DNA of 64,000 bases from Martinezella rhizogenes (GTDB lineage: Bacteria > Pseudomonadota > Alphaproteobacteria > Rhizobiales > Rhizobiaceae): NCBI GenBank assembly GCA_013322215.1, contig JAAMEZ010000050.1, forward strand, positions 124,001 through 188,000, given 5' to 3'. The position numbers and the translations under genes were made by a program. The notes below the pieces were generated by a model. It was not told where the DNA came from. It did not search any database and was given only the letters and a program-made list of their open reading frames with translations. Positions 31,201 to 39,826 of the stretch are shown here, one piece after another (the stretch's first letter is position 1; every line of letters begins with the position of its first letter).

Positions 31201-34200
31201 GGCCACCAGTCCTGGCGCCATCAGGATCAATGGCCAGCTCCTGGGCGCCAGCAACGTCTCGATGACCGGATCTGCCGTTAGCGGCAACGTCATCGCGGCC
31301 GGTGTCGATTTTGCGGCGATGGACCAATCGGGAGCCGGTAATGTCATTCTTGGCCAGAGCGGTAATCTGACGCTCGCAGCCACGGCAGGCGACATCTCTT
31401 TCAACAGCCTCCTTGCTGCCGGGACGATTACGGCCAATGCGGCGAACAATATCGGCGCCAATGCCGTCGCCCACGGAGACCTGGCGCTGACCGCCGGCAA
31501 CGCCATCACGCTCACCGGCCAATCGCTGGGGACCGGCAATATCAATCTCAATGCCCGGTCGATCTCGATCGATACGCTGGTCTCCGGCGTCGATTTTGCC
31601 GCCACCAACGCGTCAGGCAACCGCAGCCTGATGTTGCGTCGCGCCGGCACGATGACGCTTGCCGCCTCGAACGGCAGCATCAGCGCGAACTCATTGCTCT
31701 CGGGCGGCAATCTTGCCGCTACGGCGACGCAAAATATCGGCTACAACAGTCTGCAGAGCCTGGGCAACGCTGCGCTCGCAAGCCCTGGCGCCATTTCCTA
31801 CACCAGCACCACCCGCGTCGGTGGCAGCCTGACCCTTAATACCGGGGCGCTGGATCTTTCGGGCAGCAGGGGCAGCGGGATTGCCGCGGGCGGCACGCTG
31901 ATCGTCAACGCTTCATCCGCCAATCTCTCGGGAAGCAATCTCGTCTTCGGCGGCCTGAGCCTCAATCTCTCCGGCGGTGTTGATCTTTCCAATGCACAGG
32001 TCAGCACCGTCGCCAATGCCGGCGGTTCCGGTGACATTACCATTTCTGCTGCGGGCCTTGCCACCACCGCCGGCACTTCGCTGCTCGCCGCCCATGACCT
32101 GACGCTGAACCTGCCGTCGCTCGGCAATACCGGCCAATTGGCGGCCGGCAACAATCTGACCTTCAACCTATCAGGCGATTTCTACAACAGCCCGTCCGGT
32201 CTCGTCTTTGCTGGCAACAATGCCAACCTCTTTGTCGGCGGTACGCTCACCAACGACCAGGGCGCTATCCTGTCCGGCAACGGTCTTACCATAGCAGGGC
32301 CTGGCGGCGGTCAGCGTAACGGCGCCGTCGTCAACTCCGCCGGTCTCATTCAGTCTGGCGGCACCATGTCGATCCTGACCAACGGGTTGACCAATACCAC
32401 GACCTCCGGACCGGCAATCCAACGCAACGTGCAGGTCTCCGACGACATCCTGCATGCCTATGATCTCATCGATGATGATGGCACCACTACCAGCCTTGTC
32501 CACCAGATTGTCGACCAGGATCAGTTGATCAGCGGCGCGGGCGCCTCCGCGCAAATTCGCGCCGGTGGGGATTTGACCATCAATGCCACCAACCTGTGGA
32601 ACGGCTACAGTTCGATCAAGTCCGACGGCAACATGCTGCTCACCGTCGCGGGCACGCTCACCAATGACGGCGCCACGCTCAATCGCATAACCGAGGCAAC
32701 CTGCAGCAGTTCGACGCCGTGCCAGTATTATCCTGACAAGACGGTTGAGACGACGACGCTGAACTGCAGCGGACCCAACAGACCCTGCATCGAAAATACC
32801 ACGACAACCTATGAGCCCAACCCCAATGGCACGCGTGACCCCTCGAAGGATCTGAACCCCGGCACGACCGTTACCGGCGTTGCCGCGATTGGTGCGATCT
32901 CTGGCGTTATCCAGGCACGCGGAGGCCTCGCTATTAACGGCGGTGGCGCGGTCAACAACGTTGCGTCCAATGGTTCCATCGCCAGTCAGGTTGCGATTGA
33001 CGCTCCTGCGACGACGAACAATCCGCTTGGTGCGCTGGGCAGCATGACGGCCGGCGGGGCCTTGTTCAACGTCAACGCCGCACTTTCAAACGTAACAGCC
33101 AATGGCGGCGCCAACGCGGGTAGCGGCCCGTCGCTTACAGGCAGCGGTCCGACGATCGACTCGGGGCCGGTGATCGGCAGCAGCAATCTGCGGGCCAGCG
33201 GTGGTCCTTCGATTAGTGGCGGCAACCTGGCTGTGGCGAACGGTGTTGCGGTCAGCAACAACGGCGTGACTGCATCTAACGGAACTGCGATCAGCGGCAA
33301 CACCCTGACGGTTGCCGGCGCTTCGGTCAATCCGAACAGCCTGATGGGCAAGCTCACTGCCGCGATCGGCAATAGCGGTAATCTCACTCAGATCCTGCAG
33401 ACGAATGGCGCTCAGCTCGCAGCACTTGCCAAGCCGCAGTCCGGCGGCGTCGGTGGCACGGTTCCAGGCCAGGTCTTCCTGTTCGAGACGCGGGCTGCCT
33501 TCCTCGATGTCTCGAAGTTTTATGGGTCGAGTTATTTCATCGATCGAGTTGGCTATACGCCGGAAACCAAGGTTCCCTTCCTCGGCGACGCCTATTTCGA
33601 CAATCAGCTCGTAGACGAACAGATGCGGCAGCTGGTGGGCAATGGCCTTGGCGCGGGATCCTTTGTTCCCGGCGATAACGCCACCGACCAGATGAAGTCG
33701 TTGCTCGACAACGGCGTCGCTTATGCCGAGGCGAACGGACTTGGCCTTGGGCAGGCGTTGACGCCACAGCAGGCCGCGTCGCTGACGCAGTCGATGGTGA
33801 TCTACCAGACCGAGATCGTCGATGGCGCGCCGGTGCTGGTGCCGGTCGTCTATCTCTCGGCCGCCGACCGGGCCAAAACCACGTCAGCGGCAATGATCGC
33901 CGGCAACACGGTCAGCATCGATGCCAGCTCCATCGACAATTCCGGTGCGATTGCCGCAGTCGATGGCATGACCATCAATGCGGGCAGCATCAAGGCTAAT
34001 GGCGGGGCCTTCCTCGCTGGCGGCAACATGAATCTCAATGCCGAAAACGGCATCACGCTCGCCGCCCAGACCATGAATATCGGCGGACAGACCGTGGTTG
34101 CCGCCAATGGCGGCGTCACGGCCGGCGGAAACCTGAAGATGGATGCCGGCGCGGGCAGCCTGACGCTGAGCGGGACGAAGGTCGCCGCGGGCGGCAGCGC

Positions 34201-37200
34201 GCAGCTCTCCGGTCAGACCGTCACGATCGGTGCCGTCAAACAGGATAATGGCGGCGTCCAGACGCTTGTCGGGACCACGGTGACGACTGGCGGCAATCTG
34301 AGCATTGCCGGCACGAACGGCGTCAACATAATCGCCAGCTCCGCCAAGGTCGGCGGCGACCTATCCGTTGCCTCCGCCAGTGGTACCGTCAACATCATCT
34401 CCGCCGGCGTCCAGAACACCACCGTCGATATCAGTCGCGGCACAACCGTCAAGACCACCAGTCAGACGCAGCAGGGTTCGTCGCTCACGTCAGGTGGTAC
34501 CACCCTCATATCCGGCAATCAGGGTATTCTGATTGGCGGTTCGTCTCTGACGGCCGGCGGTAATCTCACCCTGGCTTCGACGAACGGCAATATCGCGATC
34601 ACGGCGTCTGAGGATCAGACGGCAAGCCAGTCAAAAACCAAACCCGGCACATCCAACGGCTACCAGGGTGGCCAGTCCTCCTCGACTGCAGTCACCAGCA
34701 ACGGTTCGTCGATCACCTCGCAGAATGGCAACGTCACCGTCCAGGCCGATACGGGCAACATCAGCGTCATCGGCTCCGACATCGATGCCAAGGGTGGCGC
34801 TGCCAACCTCACCGCCAAGGGTGACATCACCATCGGCGAAGCAACCGATAGCGCTTCCTCTTCCAGCAAGTCCGGTTCGAAGAAGGCAAGTGAAGCGACG
34901 ACCACTGCGAACGGTTCGTCGATCTCCGGCCAGACCGGCGTCGATATCGCCTCCAGCGGTGGTAACGTCACGATCTCGGCCTCTGATGTCACGGCTGGCG
35001 ATGCAACCCATTCCGCGAACGCCACCATCCAGGCCGCCGACAACGTTGTCATCGCCTCCGGCAAGGACACAAAGGAAACGACCTCCGACAGCAAGTCCAG
35101 TGGGTTCCTCTCGTCGTCGAAGACCCATACGCACACCTACGACGAGCACACAGTCGGCTCGTCCATCGCCGCGTCTGGCAATATCACCGTCAATGCTGGC
35201 GGTGAGGCCGTCGTCTCCGGTTCCAACATGGCTGCGGGCAATGATCTCAGCCTCTCCGGCTCCACCGTCACCGTCATGGGGGCGGAAGAAGAGCACGAGA
35301 GCGACAAGCAGACCAAAAAGTCCGGCATTGGTGTCGGCTCCGGTGGCGGGTTTATCTCGATCTATGGCAGCCATGACAAGACGATCAGCGAAAGTTCGAG
35401 CGATAATATCGGCTCGACGCTGTCTGCCGCCAATGGCAACATCACCCTCAACGCCACCAAGGGCGACCTCAACATTATCGGCTCTTCGATCGCCGCGACC
35501 AATGGTAATGTCACGGGCAACGCAACCGGCGATATCAATATCTTGCCGGGTCATGAGAGCGACCAATCCTCGAAGAGCGACAAGCGTTCTGGCTTTGGTA
35601 TCCAGGTCTCGACCAACGGCGGCGGCGCCTCGATCGGCATCGGCGTCGGGCGCTTTACCGATCAAGTCAACCAGAGTGCCGATACCAATGCGGTGTCCAC
35701 TATCAAGGCGGGCGGAGACATCACGCTTAAGGCCGGCGACACGTTCAACGATCAGGCGGGACAGATTGTCGCCGGCGGTGGCGTCACCATCGTCGGGAAA
35801 AACGGTGTCAACATCCTCTCGGGGAATGACATCACCAACTTCGATGAGGTGGCGACAAGCTTCTTTGCTGGCGTCAGTGTCGGCGTCTCCTCAAGCTTCG
35901 TCGGCGCCGGCCAGAGCATCGAGAACCTCGCCTCCAAACTCGGCAAAGTCACGGATGGCTATTCGGCTGCCAATGTTGCCTTTGCCGGCATGAAGGCCTA
36001 TCAGGCGCTTTCTGGTCTCACCGATAGCGTCGCAGCCGGCAATCTCGCCTCTGTCTCACTGACGGCCGGCTTTACCTATTCGAAGAACGAGACTTCGGTT
36101 TCGACCTCGACACCGGTCCTGCCGACAATCTCGGGCAATTCGGTCGACATCTCGACCAACGGCGATTTTGTGAGCCGTGGCCTGCAGATCTCGGCGCAAG
36201 CAAGCCCGGATCACGCCGCCGACCCGATGAACGGCAGCGTGTTGATCTCGGCCAACAATATCGACATGGCCGGCGCGCAGGCGACGACCGACGCTTCCTC
36301 GCGCAGTGAATCGGCCGGTGCCAGCATCGGGGTCTCCGTCGGTGTTGGCATGGGCGGGGCGACCGGCATCACACCGACGGCCAGCGTCTCGGCTGGCCAG
36401 TCGAAATCATCAAGTTCGTCAACCACACAGGTGATCTCGACCGTCAGCGCGACGAACAACATCACCTTCGTCTCAAAGGGCGACACGACGCTCAACAACA
36501 CCGTCTTTTCCGCCGACACAATCGACGGCAATGTCGGCGGCAATCTCAATATCATCTCGACGCCGAACACCGGCAGCCAGTCCAATAGTTCGGCTTCGCT
36601 CGGTTTCTCTTTCACTGGCCCAACGATCGGCAGCGCCGCCGGACAGAGCCTGCTGACGGCAGGCAATGTCGGTACGGCGCTAGGCGGTCTAACACTGGGC
36701 GGCGTGCAGCCAGGCTTCGGTTCCGGCAAGGGTTCGACCAACTGGATCGACACGCCCGCCGGTCTTTATTCCACCGGCGACCAGAACATCACCGTCGGCG
36801 GCAACACCAATCTCGCCGCATCTGGCCTGATCTCGACCGATGGCGCGGTCAATCTCGATACCGGTACGCTGACGTGGTCCGACTTTGTCGGCACGCAGAA
36901 GTACCAGGGCTATCAGGTCAATGCCGACATCGACCTCTATTCCGGCAAGGACGCTAACGGCAAGACGACCAACAATTCGAGTGCGGAGGGCAAATATCAG
37001 CTCGATGACGTCGAGCAGTCCGTCAAGGCGACGATCAGCGCCAGCGGCGGTGCCGGCAACGTCACTGTCCGCAATCCTGGCCAGCAGGCTTCGCTCGAGC
37101 AGAGTGGGCAGGCAAGACCGGTCGATCAGATCAACACCGATCCCGCAAAGCAGAACGTAATCACTAAGGACAAACATATCGATCTAGAGCCGTATGTCTC

Positions 37201-38212
37201 CGTCCAGAGCCTGCAGGCGGCCTTTGACGCTGGCAAGACGGTCCTGCAGGCGATCGGCGACGCACTCGATAAGATGGTCGCCGACCAAAAACTCTCGTCC
37301 GGTGACGGCCAGACGGCACGGAATGTCTTGCTAAACCTGAAAGACGAGCAGCTTCGGGCGGCACTGATCAACTGTGCGAAGCAGGCCAACGGTAGTGCGT
37401 GCTCGGGCGTCGACCCTGCATATGGCGCGGTTTCGTCCGACCTTGCACGCACGCTCATCGGCATCGTCACCGTGACTGGTTCAGAGGACAAAATTACTGT
37501 CCGTGAAACCGGGCAAGCAGTCGAAGGGGAAGGCGAGATTCCCGAATCCTGGGAGGAGTTCGAGAAAGAAATTGAAGCTGAAAACGGCCCCGTGCTGCGT
37601 ACACCACTCACGTCTCCCAGCCAGGTTACATTACCCCAAAGTCTCTCCTGGCTTAACGAGAGCGGCGGTATCGCGATCAGCGGCTCGGGTAACCTTTTCC
37701 GCAGCATCGGCACTACAGAAAACGGTGGCGAGCCCGTCTATGAGGAACTCGGCCCCAGCGGTGAAACCACAGGCAAATATGTGACGCTCGACAGCGGCGG
37801 AAATGCAATGGCTGTCGGTGGAAACACTGGTATTTCACTGTTCCAACCGATAGGTACTGGGACTACCAACCCTCCGCTGGTAACCGCCCCTACACTCGCG
37901 CTTCAGCAGATTGTGAACGACATAGGTGCCCCTGCCGACACCACATTCCCTAAGCCCGAGTCGCGAAGAGGATCACCGCAAATTGTGGTGCAGATGACGC
38001 AAGCCCAAGCCATTGAAAAGCTACAAGCTGCCGACTATCAAATATCATATGGTGGAAATGGCGCCGTTACCCTTCTGACAAAGGGTAATACACAATACAC
38101 GTTTTATTCGGTCAGTACCGGCGGATCGGTGCCAGGTCCATACACAGGTTTGCCATCCGGTGATGTCAAAATTGGCGGTCAGACCGTTGGGAAAATTCGG
38201 TTCACACAATAA
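25250..38212 (+). CDS. Giant TpsA filamentous-haemagglutinin/CdiA-like exoprotein
   Basis: A 4320-residue two-partner-secretion exoprotein. Residues 1-50 form an extended signal peptide (RRLGNAMRQLSATLLSALLV ... ANAQ). The TPS domain (about 50-310) has HNKYDNFNVGTQGLILNN and the NPNGITCDGCGFINT motif. About 18 FHA-1-like repeats of ~95 residues fill about 450-2140. A segment near 2740-2800 (FYGSSYFIDRVGYTPETKVP, then FLGDAYFDNQLVDEQMRQL) resembles the receptor-binding region of CdiA proteins. FHA-2-type haemagglutinin repeats follow (about 3060-3400: GSSLTSGGTTLISG, GGSSLTAGGNLTLAS). No VENN motif is seen. The last ~110 residues differ in composition and are probably a variable effector domain of unknown activity. 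A small immunity candidate begins 16 bases after the stop. The frame is intact over 13 kb. Confidence 0.93.
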   Translation: MTMTSARVSSGENGKVSIRRLGNAMRQLSATLLSALLVFQPMLANAQSVSAAGSAPVANQPSVGAAPNGVPLIDIVTPNAIGLSHNKYDNFNVGTQGLILNNFKGEVGTSNLGGATPGNPNLNGSGPASVILNEVTSGNRSALNGQMEVFGGRADVIVANPNGITCDGCGFINTPHATLTTGVPNIGADGSLTGFTVNGGDVTFEGAGTNLTTAPGAVDLFDVVSRQIHVNAPVYGKTVRLTGGASQYNYATGESTALTATSGTPEYAIDGSALGAMQADRIKVVVTEKGAGVKMSGDMAANAGELTLSADGKISIGNASGRDGVTITSKQKVTAAKVTSRQKVAVQADQGITLQSIAADSDIVLASGTGLLSVSGDVNSGTTVQMNSGGGIAAGSVTAGNGATTLVATSGDIAIAGAAISSGDLSLTASAGSISAASLQSGQNIASNAALDIAVTGNMQARGNVNVTGRSISTGKVISGINIAATSADPNGNVVLGVAGDLSLTATGGNIATGNLLSAGSLKTTATGNMTAGGVQSANDLTISAASLTVSGVTSHGALTVNTAGGRVDVSGQVLVASNVLISGSALQAGAIAAGVDFAATDANGGGIVLGSSGTLGLTATAGNIVADKLLSAGDLTAQAAQLQANNITSHGAIGITGGVNVANQLLSAGNITINGNANGVSTGLLASGVDFAATKVNGGNIVLAGSGDLTINDSAGAIQAGTVLAAGAVNASGRTITADTITGHKDITLSGATGATAGSGVVDVTGQVLGAGNIVVSGSDIKADAVVSGVDIAATNASGGGVILSPTTAGTGNLSLTASDQLKVGTLLSAGDFNASGAAITASNISAHHDMTLGGIISVSGQILGSSNVSITGESLSAQTIIAGLDFGGTNASGGNIVLGQAGDLNVSVNGAVTAPIIQAAGIIDVSGASVTADSITGHKDITLSGAGAGVNVTNQVLSGGDVAISGSSIGAGTIVSGADFTRTAAANGNIVLAGSGDLTLAASGALSAGTLLSAGNLNASGSTVTADGITAHGALTLGGAINVTDQILGSGNVLITGQSLSAQTLVAGIDFAATNASGGNIVLGQAGDLTVSVNGTVAAPTIQAAGAIDIGGASVSAGSITGHKDITLSGATDTTTAGGRVDVNSQVLGGGGIAISGAGIKVGTVVSGVDFTKTAAANGNIVQTASGDLTLVSTGSIDAGTLLSAGALSANGLTVTADAATAHGDITLKGTGATTTSAGVSIAGQILGSGNVSITGQSLSAQTIVSGIDFDAINADGGNIALGQRGDLTVNVNGAVAASTIQAAGAIDLSGTSVAAASITGHKDVTLSGTAVGGVTVANQLLGGGNIGISGSSIQTGAIVSGVDFAATAAANGNIVQTTSGNLTLASTGSIKTGTLLSAGSFSASGATVTADAVTAHGDMMLNGATSVAGQILGAGNVLITGQSLSAQSVVAGIDFDATSRAGGNIVLGQTGDLTAQLSGGLSASTIEAAGAINANAGIVTADTVIGHKDIALTGATTVNGQILGGRDISVSGSSIAAGAIVSGVDFAETAAANGDIVQTSSGDLSLSSAGDITVSTLLSAGDLTAQATNLTASNITSHGNTGLQASGLVDVSDQVLSAGDLTIDANSLSAGALISGVDFAGTNGGGGNIVLAQSGAMNLAVAGNATAGTILSAGDVTAKAADLQASSITSHGKVGIVGNVDVSNQILAAGDVTINGGSISAPTLISGIDFAATNAAGGTIVLASSGATNLTASGNIAAGTILSAGDFTANAADVIADSITAHGSAGIVGNVDVSNQIIAAGNLTVSGGHINAPTLISGIDFAATNAASGSIVLGTAATIAGNRAGDMTLTASAGIATQTMLSAGAIAASGTAITANAVTGHGDITLAGSLSVNVSGQLLGAGDVLLSGSTVQLGQAVTGVDFATTARSSNGAIALGSSGDLTINAGSASASTLIVAGNLNVTASAFTGGNITGHGAVSIGSATSPGAIRINGQLLGASNVSMTGSAVSGNVIAAGVDFAAMDQSGAGNVILGQSGNLTLAATAGDISFNSLLAAGTITANAANNIGANAVAHGDLALTAGNAITLTGQSLGTGNINLNARSISIDTLVSGVDFAATNASGNRSLMLRRAGTMTLAASNGSISANSLLSGGNLAATATQNIGYNSLQSLGNAALASPGAISYTSTTRVGGSLTLNTGALDLSGSRGSGIAAGGTLIVNASSANLSGSNLVFGGLSLNLSGGVDLSNAQVSTVANAGGSGDITISAAGLATTAGTSLLAAHDLTLNLPSLGNTGQLAAGNNLTFNLSGDFYNSPSGLVFAGNNANLFVGGTLTNDQGAILSGNGLTIAGPGGGQRNGAVVNSAGLIQSGGTMSILTNGLTNTTTSGPAIQRNVQVSDDILHAYDLIDDDGTTTSLVHQIVDQDQLISGAGASAQIRAGGDLTINATNLWNGYSSIKSDGNMLLTVAGTLTNDGATLNRITEATCSSSTPCQYYPDKTVETTTLNCSGPNRPCIENTTTTYEPNPNGTRDPSKDLNPGTTVTGVAAIGAISGVIQARGGLAINGGGAVNNVASNGSIASQVAIDAPATTNNPLGALGSMTAGGALFNVNAALSNVTANGGANAGSGPSLTGSGPTIDSGPVIGSSNLRASGGPSISGGNLAVANGVAVSNNGVTASNGTAISGNTLTVAGASVNPNSLMGKLTAAIGNSGNLTQILQTNGAQLAALAKPQSGGVGGTVPGQVFLFETRAAFLDVSKFYGSSYFIDRVGYTPETKVPFLGDAYFDNQLVDEQMRQLVGNGLGAGSFVPGDNATDQMKSLLDNGVAYAEANGLGLGQALTPQQAASLTQSMVIYQTEIVDGAPVLVPVVYLSAADRAKTTSAAMIAGNTVSIDASSIDNSGAIAAVDGMTINAGSIKANGGAFLAGGNMNLNAENGITLAAQTMNIGGQTVVAANGGVTAGGNLKMDAGAGSLTLSGTKVAAGGSAQLSGQTVTIGAVKQDNGGVQTLVGTTVTTGGNLSIAGTNGVNIIASSAKVGGDLSVASASGTVNIISAGVQNTTVDISRGTTVKTTSQTQQGSSLTSGGTTLISGNQGILIGGSSLTAGGNLTLASTNGNIAITASEDQTASQSKTKPGTSNGYQGGQSSSTAVTSNGSSITSQNGNVTVQADTGNISVIGSDIDAKGGAANLTAKGDITIGEATDSASSSSKSGSKKASEATTTANGSSISGQTGVDIASSGGNVTISASDVTAGDATHSANATIQAADNVVIASGKDTKETTSDSKSSGFLSSSKTHTHTYDEHTVGSSIAASGNITVNAGGEAVVSGSNMAAGNDLSLSGSTVTVMGAEEEHESDKQTKKSGIGVGSGGGFISIYGSHDKTISESSSDNIGSTLSAANGNITLNATKGDLNIIGSSIAATNGNVTGNATGDINILPGHESDQSSKSDKRSGFGIQVSTNGGGASIGIGVGRFTDQVNQSADTNAVSTIKAGGDITLKAGDTFNDQAGQIVAGGGVTIVGKNGVNILSGNDITNFDEVATSFFAGVSVGVSSSFVGAGQSIENLASKLGKVTDGYSAANVAFAGMKAYQALSGLTDSVAAGNLASVSLTAGFTYSKNETSVSTSTPVLPTISGNSVDISTNGDFVSRGLQISAQASPDHAADPMNGSVLISANNIDMAGAQATTDASSRSESAGASIGVSVGVGMGGATGITPTASVSAGQSKSSSSSTTQVISTVSATNNITFVSKGDTTLNNTVFSADTIDGNVGGNLNIISTPNTGSQSNSSASLGFSFTGPTIGSAAGQSLLTAGNVGTALGGLTLGGVQPGFGSGKGSTNWIDTPAGLYSTGDQNITVGGNTNLAASGLISTDGAVNLDTGTLTWSDFVGTQKYQGYQVNADIDLYSGKDANGKTTNNSSAEGKYQLDDVEQSVKATISASGGAGNVTVRNPGQQASLEQSGQARPVDQINTDPAKQNVITKDKHIDLEPYVSVQSLQAAFDAGKTVLQAIGDALDKMVADQKLSSGDGQTARNVLLNLKDEQLRAALINCAKQANGSACSGVDPAYGAVSSDLARTLIGIVTVTGSEDKITVRETGQAVEGEGEIPESWEEFEKEIEAENGPVLRTPLTSPSQVTLPQSLSWLNESGGIAISGSGNLFRSIGTTENGGEPVYEELGPSGETTGKYVTLDSGGNAMAVGGNTGISLFQPIGTGTTNPPLVTAPTLALQQIVNDIGAPADTTFPKPESRRGSPQIVVQMTQAQAIEKLQAADYQISYGGNGAVTLLTKGNTQYTFYSVSTGGSVPGPYTGLPSGDVKIGGQTVGKIRFTQ
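26600..31650 (+). repeat. Coding tandem repeats in tpsA (about 18 units of ~285 bases)
   Basis: The protein pattern G(V/I)DFAAT-N-GGNIVL recurs at intervals of about 270-310 bases from ~26.69 to ~31.59 kb (for example near 27032, 27304, 27613, 28457, 29338, 30438, 31301). Each is followed by GDLT-LSAG-L-A, an I(T/S)-GH/AHG-D-TL phrase and V-QLLGAGN-ISG. Two alternating subtypes exist: GQILGSGNVLITGQSLSAQT and the NQVLGGGDIAISGSSI type. The units are diverged at DNA level but clearly homologous, building a long beta-helix. Confidence 0.88.
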
Positions 38213-38228
38213 AATTCAAGAGGAATAG

Positions 38229-38750
38229 ATGAATTCAATTTCCGATATAGTCGTCGCAGCCACAGCACTCCCGGAAAGAATTATATCACGAGAGTATGAT
38301 GCGTTTCTTTTTTTTGAAATTGACCTTCGGAGCAATTCTGAGTTCTATGACCATCTTCAGAAGATGGTGCCGACGGGCACAGAAATATCCATTTTCTATT
38401 CGCAAAACTTAAGAAAACTTGGAGAGACCAAAGTTGGCGAAAGATGGGCCGAAAAGGTAAAGTCGATCGTACAAGCCCTTGAACTAGAAGGCGAATATTT
38501 TGGCTTAACAGTGGTAGAGGGCAACGGTGCATGGGTTGTTACCCAAGATATACCTGTTAGTTGGGGAGTTATGGGCTTTAAAAGCTCTCAACCCAATTCA
38601 ATGTACATCTATGATGCAAATGCAACAGATGGCGAGTGGTTCCTCTCGCTCGATCATTTTAGAAAAGGCCTGGAAGACCCTAGTTCTTCTATGCGCGACA
38701 GTGTACCGGTATGGTTTATGAAAGCACTTATCGCCAACTATGGCGGCTAA
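38229..38750 (+). CDS. Probable immunity protein paired with the TpsA C-terminus
   Basis: A 173-residue soluble acidic protein that I do not recognise. No signal peptide or membrane helix is visible. Elements are SREYDAFLFFEIDLRSNSEF, ISIFYSQNLRKLGETKVGER and YIYDANATDGEWFLSLDHF. It begins 16 bases after the tpsA stop on the same strand, and its DNA is A+T-richer than tpsA. Position, size and composition fit the immunity partner of a CdiA-type toxin. That role is inferred from context only. Confidence 0.7.
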   Translation: MNSISDIVVAATALPERIISREYDAFLFFEIDLRSNSEFYDHLQKMVPTGTEISIFYSQNLRKLGETKVGERWAEKVKSIVQALELEGEYFGLTVVEGNGAWVVTQDIPVSWGVMGFKSSQPNSMYIYDANATDGEWFLSLDHFRKGLEDPSSSMRDSVPVWFMKALIANYGG

Positions 38751-38951
38751 TTGATGCGAACACCGAATTGCTCCGATCGCTAGCTTATCATACAATCTGG
38801 CACCCAGTTTATTACTCCTGTCAAGATGCACTCTTCAGTGCGCCCACCTTCAGGCGCTCCGCGAAGCTTCCGATCTATACGCTGATCGTTTTCGCCGTGG
38901 CCCTGCAGTGCGGGGCGAAGAGATTCCCGCGACACTAGTGAACAGGTGCAA

Positions 38952-39152
38952 TCACGGGAGCGGCCGCTTGCGTCGCGCCAGCGCGATCACGACAACGCCG
39001 ACAATGGCGACCAGAGCTCCCCGATAAATCCAGGGGGACTGGTCGATCATGAAGCTCTCGGCCGGATATGGAAAATACCCGCTGCCCTGCCCCATCCAGA
39101 CGAGACCGACTAGAACTAACAGTCCCCCTAAACCATATGCGAGCTTCACCAT
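38952..39152 (-). CDS. Small two-helix membrane protein
   Basis: A 66-residue protein with two hydrophobic segments, LAYGLGGLLVLVGLVWMG and ALVAIVGVVVIALARRK, joined by a short loop GQGSGYFPYPAESFMIDQSP. The layout (glycine-rich first helix, YFPYP loop, basic end) recurs in small conserved membrane proteins of rhizobia, so it is likely real. Function unknown. It is on the opposite strand to the toxin modules around it. Confidence 0.65.
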   Translation of the reverse strand: MVKLAYGLGGLLVLVGLVWMGQGSGYFPYPAESFMIDQSPWIYRGALVAIVGVVVIALARRKRPLP

Positions 39153-39325
39153 AGCGATCTCCTTGTTCCAGATTGGCGAGCAGAAACAATAGCGACAATT
39201 TCAATGAATGCGACGGTTGGGGATTCCGCCTGCAGCAGCAGACCCGTCCTCGCCTGCAAAAGGGTCGGGATAGCCGAAGCCGAATGGCCTGGTGCCTTAA
39301 CCCGAGACACCCACTTGCTAGCAAT

Positions 39326-39826
39326 CTACATCCCCAATCCCAGCCCCTTGTTTAGGGTCCGCTTCAACTCGTATTGACGCGATAGCTCCGCCCTCTGCGC
39401 CCGATCGGTAATACGAGCGATAGCCTCGATGCGATGGAGCTTATCGGCAACCTCTGGCCCCAGTCGCAGGTTCCCTTTCTTCAACGCGCGCGGATCGGAA
39501 CTGCCGAACCGTTGCTCAAGCGCCTGGACGATCGTCTTCGACTCATCAAGGGCCCGTCGTCCTTCCGGCGTGCCGGACAGTTGTTCAAGGAACTTCGGCT
39601 TGTCGGCCTGTGAGAGGGCATCGAACTGCTTCAGCAGCTCCTCGCTGCGTTTAGTCAGTCCGGGCACTTCGACAATATCGCGCTTCTCGCGATGCCAGGT
39701 TTCTGATTGGCGCTCCGCCTCCAGCCGGCGCTCCCAGGTGAGACCCGCGGCCGCGACATGATTGCCCAGTGCGGTGGCCTGGTGCCTTGCAGCCTTGCGC
39801 TGCCTGTGCAGATTCGATGAGTTGCG
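39326..39826 (-). pseudogene. C-terminal remnant of a large conjugation-type (TraA relaxase-like) protein
   Basis: An open frame without its own start: reading enters just after a stop at 39827 and continues KAARHQATALGNHVAAAGLT, WERRLEAERQSETWHREKRD, then a helical tail with DKPKFLEQLSGTPEGRRALD and ELSRQYELKRTLNKGLGLGM at the stop. The charged helical tail recalls the C-terminal region of alphaproteobacterial TraA relaxases and BID-type tails. The identification is tentative. The N-terminal ~1000 residues expected for TraA are missing. The 5' part is overlapped antisense by the orphan toxin frame. Confidence 0.45.

Noticed and set aside
26600-31650. CRISPR-like repetition
   Set aside because: The repeat lies in frame within tpsA, has ~285-base units with diverged sequence and no spacers or short identical repeats.
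34668-35993. Long plus-strand open frame inside tpsA
   Set aside because: It is a second frame of the tpsA coding sequence with a serine/proline/arginine-rich translation typical of shifted high-G+C codons; no domain is visible.
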